In this document: positions 34,484 to 43,097 of the stretch, piece by piece
Numbering within the stretch: the stretch's first letter is position 1
Layout: each line of letters begins with the position of its first letter
From: Streptomyces odontomachi
Lineage (GTDB): Bacteria > Actinomycetota > Actinomycetes > Streptomycetales > Streptomycetaceae
Length of the DNA: 64,000 bases
Assembly (NCBI RefSeq): GCF_024435355.1
Contig: NZ_JAMJWG010000002.1
Location: 1-64,000 of the forward strand
Direction of reading: 5' to 3'
The notes under the pieces: model-generated
Databases searched by the model: none
The model's input: the letters and a program-made list of their open reading frames with translations, nothing else
Told to the model about the DNA's origin: nothing
Made by a program: the position numbers and the translations under genes

Positions 34484-35488
34484 ATGCCCAAGCCCCGCTT
34501 CGCTGTCCTCGGCGCCGGCAGCATCGGCTGCCACCTTGGTGGCCATCTCGTCGCCGCCGGGCATGACGTGGCCTTCATCGGCCGGTCCGGCGCCATGGAC
34601 GTACTGCGCGAACGGGGGCTCACGCTCAGCACCTCCGTCCGGCCACCCGTCCACCTCACGCCGGACCGGCTGACGCTGGCCACCGAGCCCGAAGCCGCGG
34701 CCGGCGCCGACTACGTGCTGGTCACCGTGAAGACCGCCGGCACCGAGGCGGCAGCGAAGGACCTCGCCGCGCATCTGGCCCCCGGCGCCGTCGTGGTGAG
34801 CTTCCAGAACGGGCTGCACAACCCCGCCACCCTGCGCGCCGTTCTCCCCCGCCACACCGTGCTGGCCGGGATGGTGCCGTACAACGTGGTGCAGTCCGAG
34901 CCGGGCACCGTGCACCAGGGCATGCCGGGCAGGCTCATGACCGAGCCCGACGACACGCTCTTCGCCGCACTCCGTGCGGGCGGCCTGGCCGTCGAGGCCC
35001 GCGCCGACATGTCCGAAGTGCAGCACGGCAAGCTGCTGATGAACCTCAACAACGCGATCAACGCGCTCTCCGGGCTGCCGCTCCGCGACCAGCTGGGCCA
35101 ACGCGCCTACCGCCGCTGCCTCGCCCTGTGCCAGCGCGAGGCCCTCGCCGCCTACCGCACGGCCGGGATCACCCCCGCACGCCTCGGCCCTACGGCTCCT
35201 GGCGTCACCCCGTATGTGCTGGGACTGCCCGACGCCCTCTTCCGCCGGGTGGCGGCGGCGTCCCTGCGGATCGACGCCCACGCGCGCTCCTCGATGTGGG
35301 AGGACGTGCAGCGTGGCCGGCCCACGGAGGTCGATTCCCTACAGGGCGAGATAGTCGCGCTCGCCACCGCCCACGGCCGAAGCGCCCCCGCAAATGCGCG
35401 TCTTGCCGCCCTGGTCCACCAGGCCGAGTCCACGCCGCGCACGTGGACGGGACCGGAGCTGTACGCCGAGCTGCGCGCGGCGCGCTGA
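34484..35488 (+). CDS. Ketopantoate reductase family protein (PanE/ApbA)
   Basis: A 334-aa NADP-dependent reductase: FAVLGAGSIGCHLGGHLVAAGHDV is the Rossmann motif, VLVTVKTAGTEAA and VVVSFQNGLHNPATLRAVL form the family core, and GKLLMNLNNAINALSGLPL carries the Lys-xxx-Asn catalytic pair. The pathway enzyme makes pantoate for CoA, but Streptomyces usually have several paralogues, so pantothenate synthesis is only one possibility. ATG 34484 has CAGGAG upstream. Confidence 0.87.
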   Translation: MPKPRFAVLGAGSIGCHLGGHLVAAGHDVAFIGRSGAMDVLRERGLTLSTSVRPPVHLTPDRLTLATEPEAAAGADYVLVTVKTAGTEAAAKDLAAHLAPGAVVVSFQNGLHNPATLRAVLPRHTVLAGMVPYNVVQSEPGTVHQGMPGRLMTEPDDTLFAALRAGGLAVEARADMSEVQHGKLLMNLNNAINALSGLPLRDQLGQRAYRRCLALCQREALAAYRTAGITPARLGPTAPGVTPYVLGLPDALFRRVAAASLRIDAHARSSMWEDVQRGRPTEVDSLQGEIVALATAHGRSAPANARLAALVHQAESTPRTWTGPELYAELRAAR

Positions 35489-35521
35489 ACCGGACCGCAC
35501 CAGCGGGCGGCGGACATCGCC

Positions 35522-35624
35522 GAACCGGAGCAGGAGCCGAACCGGAGCAGGGACCGAACCGGAGCAGGAGCTGAAAACGAACAGGAGCCGAAGCAGAGCA
35601 GGAGTCGAACCCGGAGCAGGAAGC
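35522..35624. repeat. Six degenerate tandem copies of a 17-bp unit
   Basis: The unit GAACCGGAGCAGGAGCC is repeated from 35522 to 35624; the first three copies are nearly identical and the last three diverge (for example GAAAACGAACAGGAGCC and GAAGCAGAGCAGGAGTC). The period is not a multiple of three and no gene uses it. It occupies the middle of a 319-bp gap after the reductase gene; the rest of the gap (35489-35807) shows nothing else. Confidence 0.88.
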
Positions 35625-35807
35625 GGGCGAGAGGGACAGCGGCAGGCCGCACGCCGGCTGCCCACGGGCCGGGGATCCAGGGCCGCCCGACCCCTCTCAC
35701 CCCTTGGGGGCCAACCCTCATGCGAGCAGCGCGTGGCGCCACGTTCCCCGACGCCGCCCGGGTGAGCATGTGCGGGCCCAGCCGTCTTCCCGCACCGAGG
35801 CGATGCG

Positions 35808-36344
35808 ATGCCCGAGCCCGCCCACCATGTCCACCCCCAGAGCGCCGCAACACGATGGATCATGCGTCACCAGCCGCGGGAACACTCGCTGTTCAGCAGC
35901 ATCTACGGACTGGTGCTGGCCAGCGCCCTGGCGGCGGCTCTGGACGAGACGGGCGAGAAGGCCAACCCCGGACCGGACACACTGTGGGTCCTGCTCACTG
36001 CGCTGGCATCGGCCGCCGCCCACGGGTACGCGCACCTCATCGCCCAGCGTGCCTCCGCCGACACGGTGGCCACCGCGAGCAGACTGCGTCTGGTGCTTGC
36101 CGAGTGGCCGCTGGTCGCCGCCGTGCTGCCCACGGTGGGGATGCTGCTGCCCGCGGTCGCCGGGTGGTGGGCGGAGGCCGCGGCGGTGAACGCGGCCCTG
36201 CTGTTCAACACCGTTGCCCTGTTCGGCTGGGGCGTCTGGGCCGCCCGCACCGCGCGGCGCGGATGGCTGTCGTCGTGCTGTGCAGGGGGCCTGGACATGT
36301 TGATCGGACTGGCGATCATCGTCGCGAACGCCCTGATCAAGTAG
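35808..36344 (+). CDS. Small polytopic membrane protein, unknown function
   Basis: A 178-aa protein with about four hydrophobic segments: YGLVLASALAAAL, TLWVLLTALASAAAHGYAHL, EWPLVAAVLPTVGMLLPAVAG with AAAVNAALLFNTVALFGWGVW, and GGLDMLIGLAIIVANALI at the end. The pattern recalls uncharacterised Streptomyces integral membrane proteins. No catalytic motif, and no operon partner other than the adenosine-deaminase-like gene 76 bp downstream. Function unknown. Confidence 0.75.
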   Translation: MPEPAHHVHPQSAATRWIMRHQPREHSLFSSIYGLVLASALAAALDETGEKANPGPDTLWVLLTALASAAAHGYAHLIAQRASADTVATASRLRLVLAEWPLVAAVLPTVGMLLPAVAGWWAEAAAVNAALLFNTVALFGWGVWAARTARRGWLSSCCAGGLDMLIGLAIIVANALIK

Positions 36345-36420
36345 CCGAGCCGGGGAGGTGCGGGGTCGGGACGGGCCGGCTCGGGCGGCAAGGCCGGCGC
36401 CGACTGTCTACAGTCCTGCC

Positions 36421-37368
36421 GTGAGAGATCTTCACCTCCTGCCCAAGGCGCACCTGCACACGCATCTGGAAAGCACCGTCCGTAGCGCGACGATCCGCGA
36501 ACTGGGAGGCCGGCCGCCCGTCCAGGACCGGCCGTTCGGCAGTTTCCGGGAGTTCGCCGACCAGCGGGCTCAGGTACGCGCGCTGCTTCGCGACCGCCGG
36601 CACTTCAGGCGTATCGCCGAGGAGTTCTGCCAGGACGAGGCGGCGCAGGGCGTCCGCTACGCCGAGGTCACCTTCACCGCCGCCGCGCACGGCGAGCGCC
36701 TCGGTGATCCGGAGATGCCTCTGGAAGCGGTGGCGGAGGGGCTGGCGCTGGGCGCGCACCGGTACGGCATCCACACGCGGGTGATTCTGGACCACTCGCG
36801 CCGCCGCCCCGTCGAACGGCTGTGGCGCAGCCTCGAGCTGGCCACCAGGCACCCGCAGGTGGTCGCCATCGGTCTGGCGGGGGACGAGTCCTACCCGGCG
36901 GCGCCGTTCGCCGAGGTGCTCGATGCCGCCCGCGAAGCGGGACTGCACCTGGTGCATCACGCCGGGGAGACGGCCGGCCCGGCCAGCGTCTGGGAGGCTT
37001 TGACGGTGGGGCGTGCGGAGCGTATCGGCCATGGCATCCGGGTGCTGGAGGATCCGGAACTGGTCACCGAGTTGCGCAGGCGTCGCGTTCCCCTGGAGGT
37101 CTGCCCCTCCTCCAACGTCCTGCTCGGGCTGGTGGCATCACTGGCAGAGCACCCGCTGCCCCGCCTGCTCGCGGCCGGTCTGACGGTCACGGTGAACACG
37201 GACGGGGAGACGTCGTTGACGGCGGAGTACCAGCGTGCCCGGGAGATCTTCGGATACGGCGACACGGACCTGGCGAACCTGGCCCGCACCTCGGTCGAGA
37301 GCAGCTTCGCCCCCGCCGCGCTGAAAGCTCGGATCAGCGCCGAGATCGATCGATGGCTGATCAGCTGA
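36421..37368 (+). CDS. Adenosine-deaminase-like amidohydrolase
   Basis: A 315-aa TIM-barrel metal hydrolase. Zinc ligands are seen in HLHTHLES (His13, His15), HHAGE (His plus catalytic Glu), GHGIR and NTDGETS. Adenosine deaminases normally have NTDDP; here the second Asp is Gly, and the first motif is KAHLHTHLEST rather than KxELHxHLxGS, so the substrate may differ from adenosine. GTG 36421 follows TACAGT (36409-36414) by 6 nt, suggesting leaderless mRNA; GACTGT-CT-ACAGTC around it is a possible operator. Confidence 0.82.
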   Translation: MRDLHLLPKAHLHTHLESTVRSATIRELGGRPPVQDRPFGSFREFADQRAQVRALLRDRRHFRRIAEEFCQDEAAQGVRYAEVTFTAAAHGERLGDPEMPLEAVAEGLALGAHRYGIHTRVILDHSRRRPVERLWRSLELATRHPQVVAIGLAGDESYPAAPFAEVLDAAREAGLHLVHHAGETAGPASVWEALTVGRAERIGHGIRVLEDPELVTELRRRRVPLEVCPSSNVLLGLVASLAEHPLPRLLAAGLTVTVNTDGETSLTAEYQRAREIFGYGDTDLANLARTSVESSFAPAALKARISAEIDRWLIS

Positions 37369-37379
37369 GCCGTCGACAT

Positions 37380-37420
37380 GGCTGTGCGACCGAGTCACCG
37401 AGCGACCGAGCCACCGAGCT
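37380..37420. repeat. Short tandem repeat after adenosine-deaminase-like gene
   Basis: An 8-bp unit, ACCGAGYS, recurs about four times (as ACCGAGTC, ACCGAGCG, ACCGAGCC, ACCGAGCT) just after the stop codon of the deaminase-like gene. No function is inferred. Confidence 0.75.
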
Positions 37421-37474
37421 GCGGTCGCCGGCACGCCTGTGCTGCTCGCGGAAGTCGACCCCGGCCGTGCAGCG

Positions 37475-38446
37475 CTAATCCGCGGGAGTGTCGCGCAGCC
37501 AGGCCAGGACCTGCTGGGCATGCACGTTGGGAGGGAAGATCGGGTAGAAGACGTGCTCGATCACTGCCTCGCGGACGACGAGGGTCAATCGTTTGAACAA
37601 CGTCAGCCCGTCGACGTCGAACGTGGGGAGGCCGAGGGCCGCGGCCAGGCTCAGCTGAGGGTCGGAGAGCATCGCGAACGGCAGGCCAAGCCGCTCGACG
37701 ACCTCGCTCTGATAGGGAGTGTCCTGGCTGGAGAGGCCGAAGACCCCTTGCGCACCCGCGGCCAGGAGCTCTTGGTGGTGGTCGCGGAAGTCGCACGCTT
37801 CGGTGGTGCAGCCCCGTGCTCCGGGTATGGACTCCCAGCCGTCGGGCAGGTCGACGTCCGGGCGGCCCGTGAGCGGGTAGAGGTAGATGACCGTGCGGCC
37901 GGCGCCAAGGGCGTCGACGGCGACCGTCTCGCCTGTGGTGCTGCGTAGGTGGAGGTGGGGTGCCGCCAGACCGGGGAGGTGGTCGGCCCCGCCGTCGTCT
38001 TCGGGGACGGGCAGGTCCGCGGGCAGCTGGGACAGGTCGCTCATGGTGTGCCCTTCGTCGTCAGGAGATGGAATCCTGCTGCCGTTGCGATGAGCGGCCT
38101 GCCTCAGGTGCTGCATCAGCGTCGCTCGGCGGGCGGTGAGGGCTTCGATCCGTTCGGTCAACTCGCCGATCGCGTCGCGGTAGCCGGCCAGTGACGCCGG
38201 GCAGTCGTCGGCATGCTGATGTCCGGCCGCCAGGCACTCCAGGAACGGCCGCGTACGCTCGGCCGAGATGCCGAGGTTGCCGAGAGCCCGGATCTCGCGC
38301 ACCAGGCGCACGTCGTCCTCGTCGTAGTCCCGGTAACCGTTGGCCAGGCGACGCGGTGTGACCAACCCCAGCGACTCGTAGTAGCGCACCGCCTTGATGG
38401 TCACGCCAGCGCACCTGGCCAGCTCGCCGATCCTCATCCCACTCAT
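37475..38446 (-). CDS. MerR regulator fused to a peroxiredoxin domain
   Basis: One 323-aa frame encodes an N-terminal MerR DNA-binding domain (MRIGELARCAGVTIKAVRYYE, about 4-75), a coiled-coil helix with Cys71 and Cys82 in a CLxxGHQHADDCP motif, and then a peroxiredoxin-like domain (about 135-323) with GARGCTTEACDF supplying Cys213 and Cys218. The second domain has its own potential start, ATG 38044 with GAAGG upstream, so a free peroxiredoxin may also be made. Separate neighbouring genes are the usual arrangement as I remember it. The fusion would place a peroxide-reactive domain on a redox-type regulator. ATG 38446 fits a leaderless promoter. Confidence 0.8.
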   Translation of the reverse strand: MSGMRIGELARCAGVTIKAVRYYESLGLVTPRRLANGYRDYDEDDVRLVREIRALGNLGISAERTRPFLECLAAGHQHADDCPASLAGYRDAIGELTERIEALTARRATLMQHLRQAAHRNGSRIPSPDDEGHTMSDLSQLPADLPVPEDDGGADHLPGLAAPHLHLRSTTGETVAVDALGAGRTVIYLYPLTGRPDVDLPDGWESIPGARGCTTEACDFRDHHQELLAAGAQGVFGLSSQDTPYQSEVVERLGLPFAMLSDPQLSLAAALGLPTFDVDGLTLFKRLTLVVREAVIEHVFYPIFPPNVHAQQVLAWLRDTPAD

Positions 38447-38454
38447 CACCACGG

Positions 38455-38486
38455 ACGCTAGACGTTGACCACAGGGGCAAGGTCAA
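38455..38486 (-). promoter_or_regulatory. MerR-type promoter with 20-bp spacer and internal dyad
   Basis: On the minus strand TTGACC (38486-38481) and TAGCGT (38460-38455) are separated by 20 bp, the long spacer typical of MerR-controlled promoters. A perfect dyad GTTGACC-N10-GGTCAAC spans the spacer. The -10 ends 8 nt before ATG 38446. Confidence 0.7.
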
Positions 38487-39321
38487 CCGGTCTCCGTACA
38501 CTCTCCCGGAGCGCACGCGCACGGCGGCAGAGAACCACCTCGCCGGCCACGGCGCGGGCTACCCGATACCGCCGTTGCTCTGCACGAGCTGGCCGTTGAT
38601 CCATCCGCCCTCTGCCGAGCGGGAGCAGCGGTGTGGCGAGCACATAGCGGTAGCCCTCGCTCAACTCGCGGCGATACGTGCGCGGCGACGCCGGCCCGGA
38701 GCGCTTCTGGGGCTCGGCCTCGGCCAGGCCGCGCAGGCCGACTGCGAGGAGCGAGGCCGACACGGCGAAGGTCGCGGCGTCCAGCAACAGGACGTTCTGC
38801 GCACCCAAGAGGGCGATGAGCACACCGCCGACTGCCGACCCGATCATCCCCGCACAGCGTGCGGCGCCGTCATACCAGGCTGCGGCCCTGGTCAGCAGCA
38901 TCCCGGCAGAGTCGGCGAGAGGAGGCAGCAGTACACCGCGGGCGGTGTCGCCCAGGGCATGGAACAGCCCGGCGACGGCCATCAGCCCGCACAGCATCCA
39001 GAAACGCAGCGGGCCGACGAACTCCAGCAGGGGAACGGCGGCGACGGCCGCCCCGCAGACGAGATCGGACGCGACGCCGACCCGCCGCCGCCCTATCAGG
39101 TCGATCACCGGACCGCCGACCACGGCTGACAGCACGATGGGCAGCATCGTGCAGAACGCCACGATCCCGGCCTTGGTCGCGCTCCCCGTGCTGTGCAGGA
39201 CGAACCACGGCACGGCCATCCCGGTGAGCGCATTCCCGGTGATGGAGACGACGTTGGCGGCAAGCACGGCGGTGAACGGGCGGCGATTGCCGGGCAAGAG
39301 CGGCTCCACAGGGGTGCGCAC
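38458..39321 (-). pseudogene. Truncated MFS transporter
   Basis: The first 230 residues are a good MFS N-terminal half with six hydrophobic helices (VLAANVVSITGNALTGMAVPW, GIVAFCTMLPIVLSAVVGG, VLLPPLADSAGMLLTRAAAWY, GMIGSAVGGVLIALLG) and an end-of-half GYRYVLATPLL. After that the frame turns into an Arg-rich sequence (GRGRMDQRPARAEQRR) with no helices. The second half of the about 400-residue transporter is missing. The junction is with an SDR gene tail in another frame. The broken frame runs into the MerR promoter region. Confidence 0.78.
38559..38630 (-). pseudogene. C-terminal remnant of a short-chain dehydrogenase
   Basis: In a frame different from the MFS gene, the minus strand reads AEGGWINGQLVQSNGGIG then a stop (38559-38561). 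This is the standard last strand and tail of SDR oxidoreductases (W/Y-x-x-GQ-x-x-x-x-GG). No other SDR sequence is present, so a deletion has joined the MFS gene to the last 20 codons of a neighbour. Confidence 0.7.
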
Positions 39322-39435
39322 ATCGGGACGTGGCGCATCGTGGCACGGGAACGGGGCTCAGGACACGGCAATATTCGCTGCTCGGCGCCCCGCTGTGGGG
39401 CCGGCCGGGATCACAGGAACCGCCCGTGCGCTCTC

Positions 39436-39471
39436 CGGGGTTTGCACGGCCGTCGGCCCGGGGTTTGCACG
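39436..39471. repeat. 13-bp direct repeat in MFS/2H phosphoesterase gap
   Basis: CGGGGTTTGCACG occurs at 39436-39448 and 39459-39471, a 23-bp offset or about two helical turns. It lies upstream of the 2H phosphoesterase gene and of the divergent MFS remnant. Such spacing suits a protein-binding site, for example a SARP-like or response-regulator site; no direct evidence. Confidence 0.6.
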
Positions 39472-39509
39472 ACCGGCGGCGCGTCCCGCTGGTGCGATCA
39501 TGGCACGTC

Positions 39510-40067
39510 ATGTACGCAGAAGCAGAGCCGGCCGGGAGCGAGGACGCGGCCGCAGGCTGGCCGGACGTGCCGGGCGACACCGCGTTCACCATCAGGGTGC
39601 CTGCGGCCGATCCACTGGTGAGGGCCCCTTTTCCGGCCCATGTGACCGTGCTCTACCCCTTTGTGCACGAGAGTCGTATCAACGCCGCCGTCGACCGTGA
39701 GCTTGCCGCGCTCTTCGCCGGTCACGACGCCTTCACCCTCACCTTCGACACCTTCAAACGCTATCCCGGGGTGCTCTACCTCGACCCGTGGCCGCACCAG
39801 CCCGTGACCGCGCTGGCCAAGGCCCTCACCCGGCGCTGGCCCGAAGCGGTGCCGTACCGGGGGATATTCGGCGCCGGCCTCGCCCCGCACCTGACGATCG
39901 CGAACGACCAGCCCCCCGCCACCCAGGACGCCGCCTACGACGCGTTGCAGGCCGAACTGGCGCCGCGGTTGCCGCTGAGCTGTCGCGTCTCGTCGGTGCA
40001 CCTCATCGTCTGGGACGGCACTCGCTGGCAGGACCGGACCGTCTACCGGCTGGCGGGTCACCGCTGA
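39510..40067 (+). CDS. 2'-5' RNA ligase/2H phosphoesterase family protein
   Basis: A 185-aa protein with two HxT motifs, HVTVLYPF at about residue 44 and PHLTIAND at about residue 128, the paired catalytic tetrads of the 2H superfamily. Members open cyclic phosphodiesters or join RNA ends; the bacterial role is mostly unknown. ATG 39510 lacks a clear ribosome-binding site, so the exact start is uncertain. It ends against a convergent PAP2 gene with a terminator hairpin between. Confidence 0.82.
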   Translation: MYAEAEPAGSEDAAAGWPDVPGDTAFTIRVPAADPLVRAPFPAHVTVLYPFVHESRINAAVDRELAALFAGHDAFTLTFDTFKRYPGVLYLDPWPHQPVTALAKALTRRWPEAVPYRGIFGAGLAPHLTIANDQPPATQDAAYDALQAELAPRLPLSCRVSSVHLIVWDGTRWQDRTVYRLAGHR

Positions 40068-40073
40068 GGCGCC

Positions 40074-40112
40074 GGGGCGGAAACGGTGACCGCGTCAGCC
40101 ACGCTCCGCCCC
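40074..40112. terminator. Bidirectional terminator hairpin
   Basis: GGGGCGGA (40074-40081) pairs with TCCGCCCC (40105-40112) over a 23-nt loop, between the convergent 2H phosphoesterase and PAP2 genes. There is no U-run, as usual in this GC range. Confidence 0.55.
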
Positions 40113-40149
40113 ACTCCGTCGATGGCACACGGACGGGGCCCGACGGGGC

Positions 40150-41514
40150 TCAGACGAGGTCGGGTTGCGGTTTTGCCGGTTGCGGTCCCGGGTGCTGCGT
40201 CGGCGTGGCCTCCGGGTCCCACAGCCGCGTGAGGCGCACATAGCCGTGGATCACCGAGGCCATCGACAGAAGGAGGAGCGGCCCGAACACCCACGCGTGC
40301 CGGGCCATCTCCGTCGGAAGATAGCGATAGGACACCAGGAGCAGGGCGAACACCGTCGTGCCGTGCAGGGCGAACCGGAGCCCCGGCCAGTCCCAACCGC
40401 GGTCGAACGCCCGCATGGCCGCCTCGATGGTCAGCGCGAACACCGCACCGGCAACGAGGTCCGCGCCGTAGTGGAAGCCGAATCCCAGGGTCGCGGTGAG
40501 GGTGGCGACCAGCCAGAAGGTGCCGGCCCATTGCAGCACCCGCGGGCCCTTACGGGAATGGATGAACAACGTGATGGCCCAGGCCGTGTGCAGGCTCGGC
40601 ATGCAGTTGCGCGGGGTGATCTCGTCGAACGGCATCCAGCGTGGGGGGTGGATCGGCGGCGGCGTGTGCGGCCACACGTTGGCCACCACCCACTGCCCGC
40701 CGTCGGCCCCATAGGCGAAGACCGGCCCGACCACCGGAAAGAGCATGTAGATGCCCGGTCCGATCAGGCCGATCACCAGAAAGGTGCGCACCAGATGGTG
40801 GCCCGGGAAGCGGCGCTCGACCGCCACATTGCGCAGCTGGTACAGCGCGATGACGGCCGCTGCCAGCGGGAGCTGGCCATAGACGCCGTTGAGAAGGTGG
40901 GCGCCGACCGGGCCCGTCGCCGTGACCAGCTGGCCCACCAGCCACGACGGGTTGCCCAGCGCGTGGTCGGCGGTCGCCACGTACTGGTCGAGCACGTCCG
41001 GACGCGTCTTCGACGTGATGAGCAGCCAGGTGTCGCCCGTCTTGTGACCGGCCACCAGCAGCAGGCCCAGCCCGACACCCTTCAGCAGCAGAACGCGTTC
41101 CGGGCCGGTGCGGCGCGTGACGGCGATCACCGCATGGCCCAGAATCACCCACAAGGCACCGTTGCCGAAGTTCATCTCGGCGCCGACCGCCCACCGCACC
41201 AGCCAGAACACGACATCGATGCCGATCGCGGCGCCGACCGCAACGAACCGCTGCCGCCAGGTGAGCACCACCATCATCAACGCCATACCGGCGTACAGCA
41301 GCGGCCCCGAACGGGGAGCGAAGATCACCTCGCGCGCCTGGTTCGTGATCGGCCCCGGCAGGCCGTAACGACGCGCGGCGACCTCCAGCATGATGAGGAA
41401 ACCGAGGACCGCCACACCGGCTGCGGCCCACAGCATCACCTGCGGTCGACGACACGCGGCGAGTACAGCTCTGCCGTTTATTCGGGAAAACACCCGCGAT
41501 ACGATGGATATCAA
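40150..41514 (-). CDS. PAP2-superfamily membrane protein
   Basis: A 454-aa protein with about eleven hydrophobic segments. The phosphatase motifs are CMPSLHTAWAITL (PSxH) and FHYGADLVAGAVFAL (HxxxD type), preceded by a conserved WPHTPPPIHPP loop. The size and layout match the larger actinobacterial PAP2/inositolphosphotransferase-like proteins that act on polyprenyl or inositol lipid phosphates at the membrane face. The N-terminus is uncertain: the frame opens with TTG 41514, GTG 41493 is also possible, and the upstream 230 bp is AT-rich with no obvious ribosome-binding site. Confidence 0.85.
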   Translation of the reverse strand: MISIVSRVFSRINGRAVLAACRRPQVMLWAAAGVAVLGFLIMLEVAARRYGLPGPITNQAREVIFAPRSGPLLYAGMALMMVVLTWRQRFVAVGAAIGIDVVFWLVRWAVGAEMNFGNGALWVILGHAVIAVTRRTGPERVLLLKGVGLGLLLVAGHKTGDTWLLITSKTRPDVLDQYVATADHALGNPSWLVGQLVTATGPVGAHLLNGVYGQLPLAAAVIALYQLRNVAVERRFPGHHLVRTFLVIGLIGPGIYMLFPVVGPVFAYGADGGQWVVANVWPHTPPPIHPPRWMPFDEITPRNCMPSLHTAWAITLFIHSRKGPRVLQWAGTFWLVATLTATLGFGFHYGADLVAGAVFALTIEAAMRAFDRGWDWPGLRFALHGTTVFALLLVSYRYLPTEMARHAWVFGPLLLLSMASVIHGYVRLTRLWDPEATPTQHPGPQPAKPQPDLV

Positions 41515-41744
41515 TTGTTTTGTCTATTTTGCTAGATAGTGGCCATGGTGATCACTCTTTGTACCGAAGGGCACGTTTTTCCGGTGAAAGCCCGTCGATG
41601 GGGCGATCACCGCAAGTTCGAACATGCTACCGGAGCGGTCCGGATGGGCTTCGCTGGTCACGGGTGGTTCGAGGGGCTGTCGCCGTCGCGCCCGACGGTC
41701 CGGGCCGCCCGCCACGACACGGCGCGGCCGGCCCGCTCTGGAGG

Positions 41745-42413
41745 TCAGGGACGGGAGAGGCGTGCGGCGTCCTCCTGACGCAGCACGTCGTAGCCGACGA
41801 AGTCGAACATGCGAGTTCCGGTGCGAAGGGGCCGAGGAGCGCCGGCGAACCGGTGCGCGCCAACCCCATAGCCTGCGTCCGGCTCGGACAACCACCGGAG
41901 TTCGAAGCCCTGCCCCTCGAACCAGTCACAGATCAGCGGTACGCAGTCGGGCGCGGCACGGTGTCGGGTCCAGATGACCGTGCCTCCGGTCTTGCACAGC
42001 TGTCCGCAGGCACCGACGGTGCGTTCGATGTCGGTGTCGGTGATGTTGCCGAAGACCCCGCAGACGAGGAGGAGGTCCGCCGGGGCCATGTCCCGGTAGT
42101 GGTCGACGAGCCCCGCGTCGCCCGTCACCACCTCGACGTTGTTCAGCCGCGCCCGCCGGGCCGCCTCCGATGCCACGCCGCTGTTCCGGGGATCCAGCTC
42201 GACAAGTCTCGCCCGCACATCGTCCCGGCGGGGATGATCAGCAAGGACGGGCAGGAGGTCCCTGCCCTCGCCGGCACACAGGCTGATCACCTTCAGGGGC
42301 CCGACCGGGGCACCGTCCAGGGCCAGGCGCGCCTGCTCCTGAACCGCCCGCAGCCGCCGCGCCATCCAGGAGTCGGCCACGTCGTACCTGTCGTGCCAGG
42401 CATTCCAGTCCAT
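41745..42413 (-). CDS. SAM-dependent methyltransferase, class I
   Basis: A 222-aa protein with the nucleotide-binding motif VISLCAGEGRDLLPVL (motif I), LVELDPRNSGVA (the acidic end of strand 2) and VVTGDAGLVDHY (motif II), then ADLLLVCGVFGNI. The substrate is unknown. It resembles standalone class I methyltransferases in Streptomyces annotated only by fold. It is separated by 230 bp of AT-rich DNA from the PAP2 gene on the same strand. Confidence 0.87.
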   Translation of the reverse strand: MDWNAWHDRYDVADSWMARRLRAVQEQARLALDGAPVGPLKVISLCAGEGRDLLPVLADHPRRDDVRARLVELDPRNSGVASEAARRARLNNVEVVTGDAGLVDHYRDMAPADLLLVCGVFGNITDTDIERTVGACGQLCKTGGTVIWTRHRAAPDCVPLICDWFEGQGFELRWLSEPDAGYGVGAHRFAGAPRPLRTGTRMFDFVGYDVLRQEDAARLSRP

Positions 42414-42478
42414 TGCTGAACCATAGGGCGGCTCGCTCAGGGCTGTCCCCGTAATTGCTGGTCACTCGACCGAGGAAC

Positions 42479-43097
42479 CGGGCGGTGCCGCTGGAAACCG
42501 GCGACGCCAACGGGGAAGTTCTTACGCACGCTGCTGGCGTCGGCCGGGGCCATCGCGCCACCCGAGTTCATCGAGCAGCAGGTCGCCGACTCCGCCCGGT
42601 TCGGGACTCCCGCCGACCGTGCGCAGCCGGCTGCCCGTGCCGCCGCACACCTGTCGCCCGACGGCACATGGCAGACGCTGCCGGAGCGGGCGGAGGCGTC
42701 GGACGTCCTCGACGAGCTCCACCGGCTCGGCGCGCTCGGGGCCACCGCATGGCTGGACGGCGTCGACTGCCCGCTGCTGCTGTACAGGCCGGCCGACGGC
42801 TACCGCCCACGCCCGGCATGGAGTGGTTCGACGAACTCGGTTCCCTGTTCGCACACGAGGTCTCCGACGAGCTGGCCGCGCTCTCCCGCACCCGGCCGAC
42901 GATCAGCGTCGACCGGATCGACGCCACCCACCCCATGAACCTGGAGACTCGGGACACGGTGGCGAGTCTGATCACCGCGTTCGTCGGAGGGCTGCCCGAC
43001 CAGGGAATCCGGCACGGTGGTCGCCGCTCGTGCGGGGCGGCGATACCGTTCGTCGGACATCCAGACGATCTTTCGACACCCTTCGGAGCAGCCGTGA
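42479..43097 (+). pseudogene. Frameshifted gene upstream of a SUKH-like protein
   Basis: Coding text appears in three successive frames: FLRTLLASAGAIAPPEFIEQ through LHRLGALGATAWLDG and LLLYRPADGYRP, then from about 42810 MEWFDELGSLFAHEVSDELAAL and ETRDTVASLITAFVGGL, then from about 43005 ESGTVVAARAGRRYRSSDIQ to a TGA at 43095-43097. No start codon exists in the first frame, so the 5' end is missing too. The TGA overlaps the GTG of the next gene, showing the two were once translationally coupled. I do not recognise the family. Confidence 0.6.
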
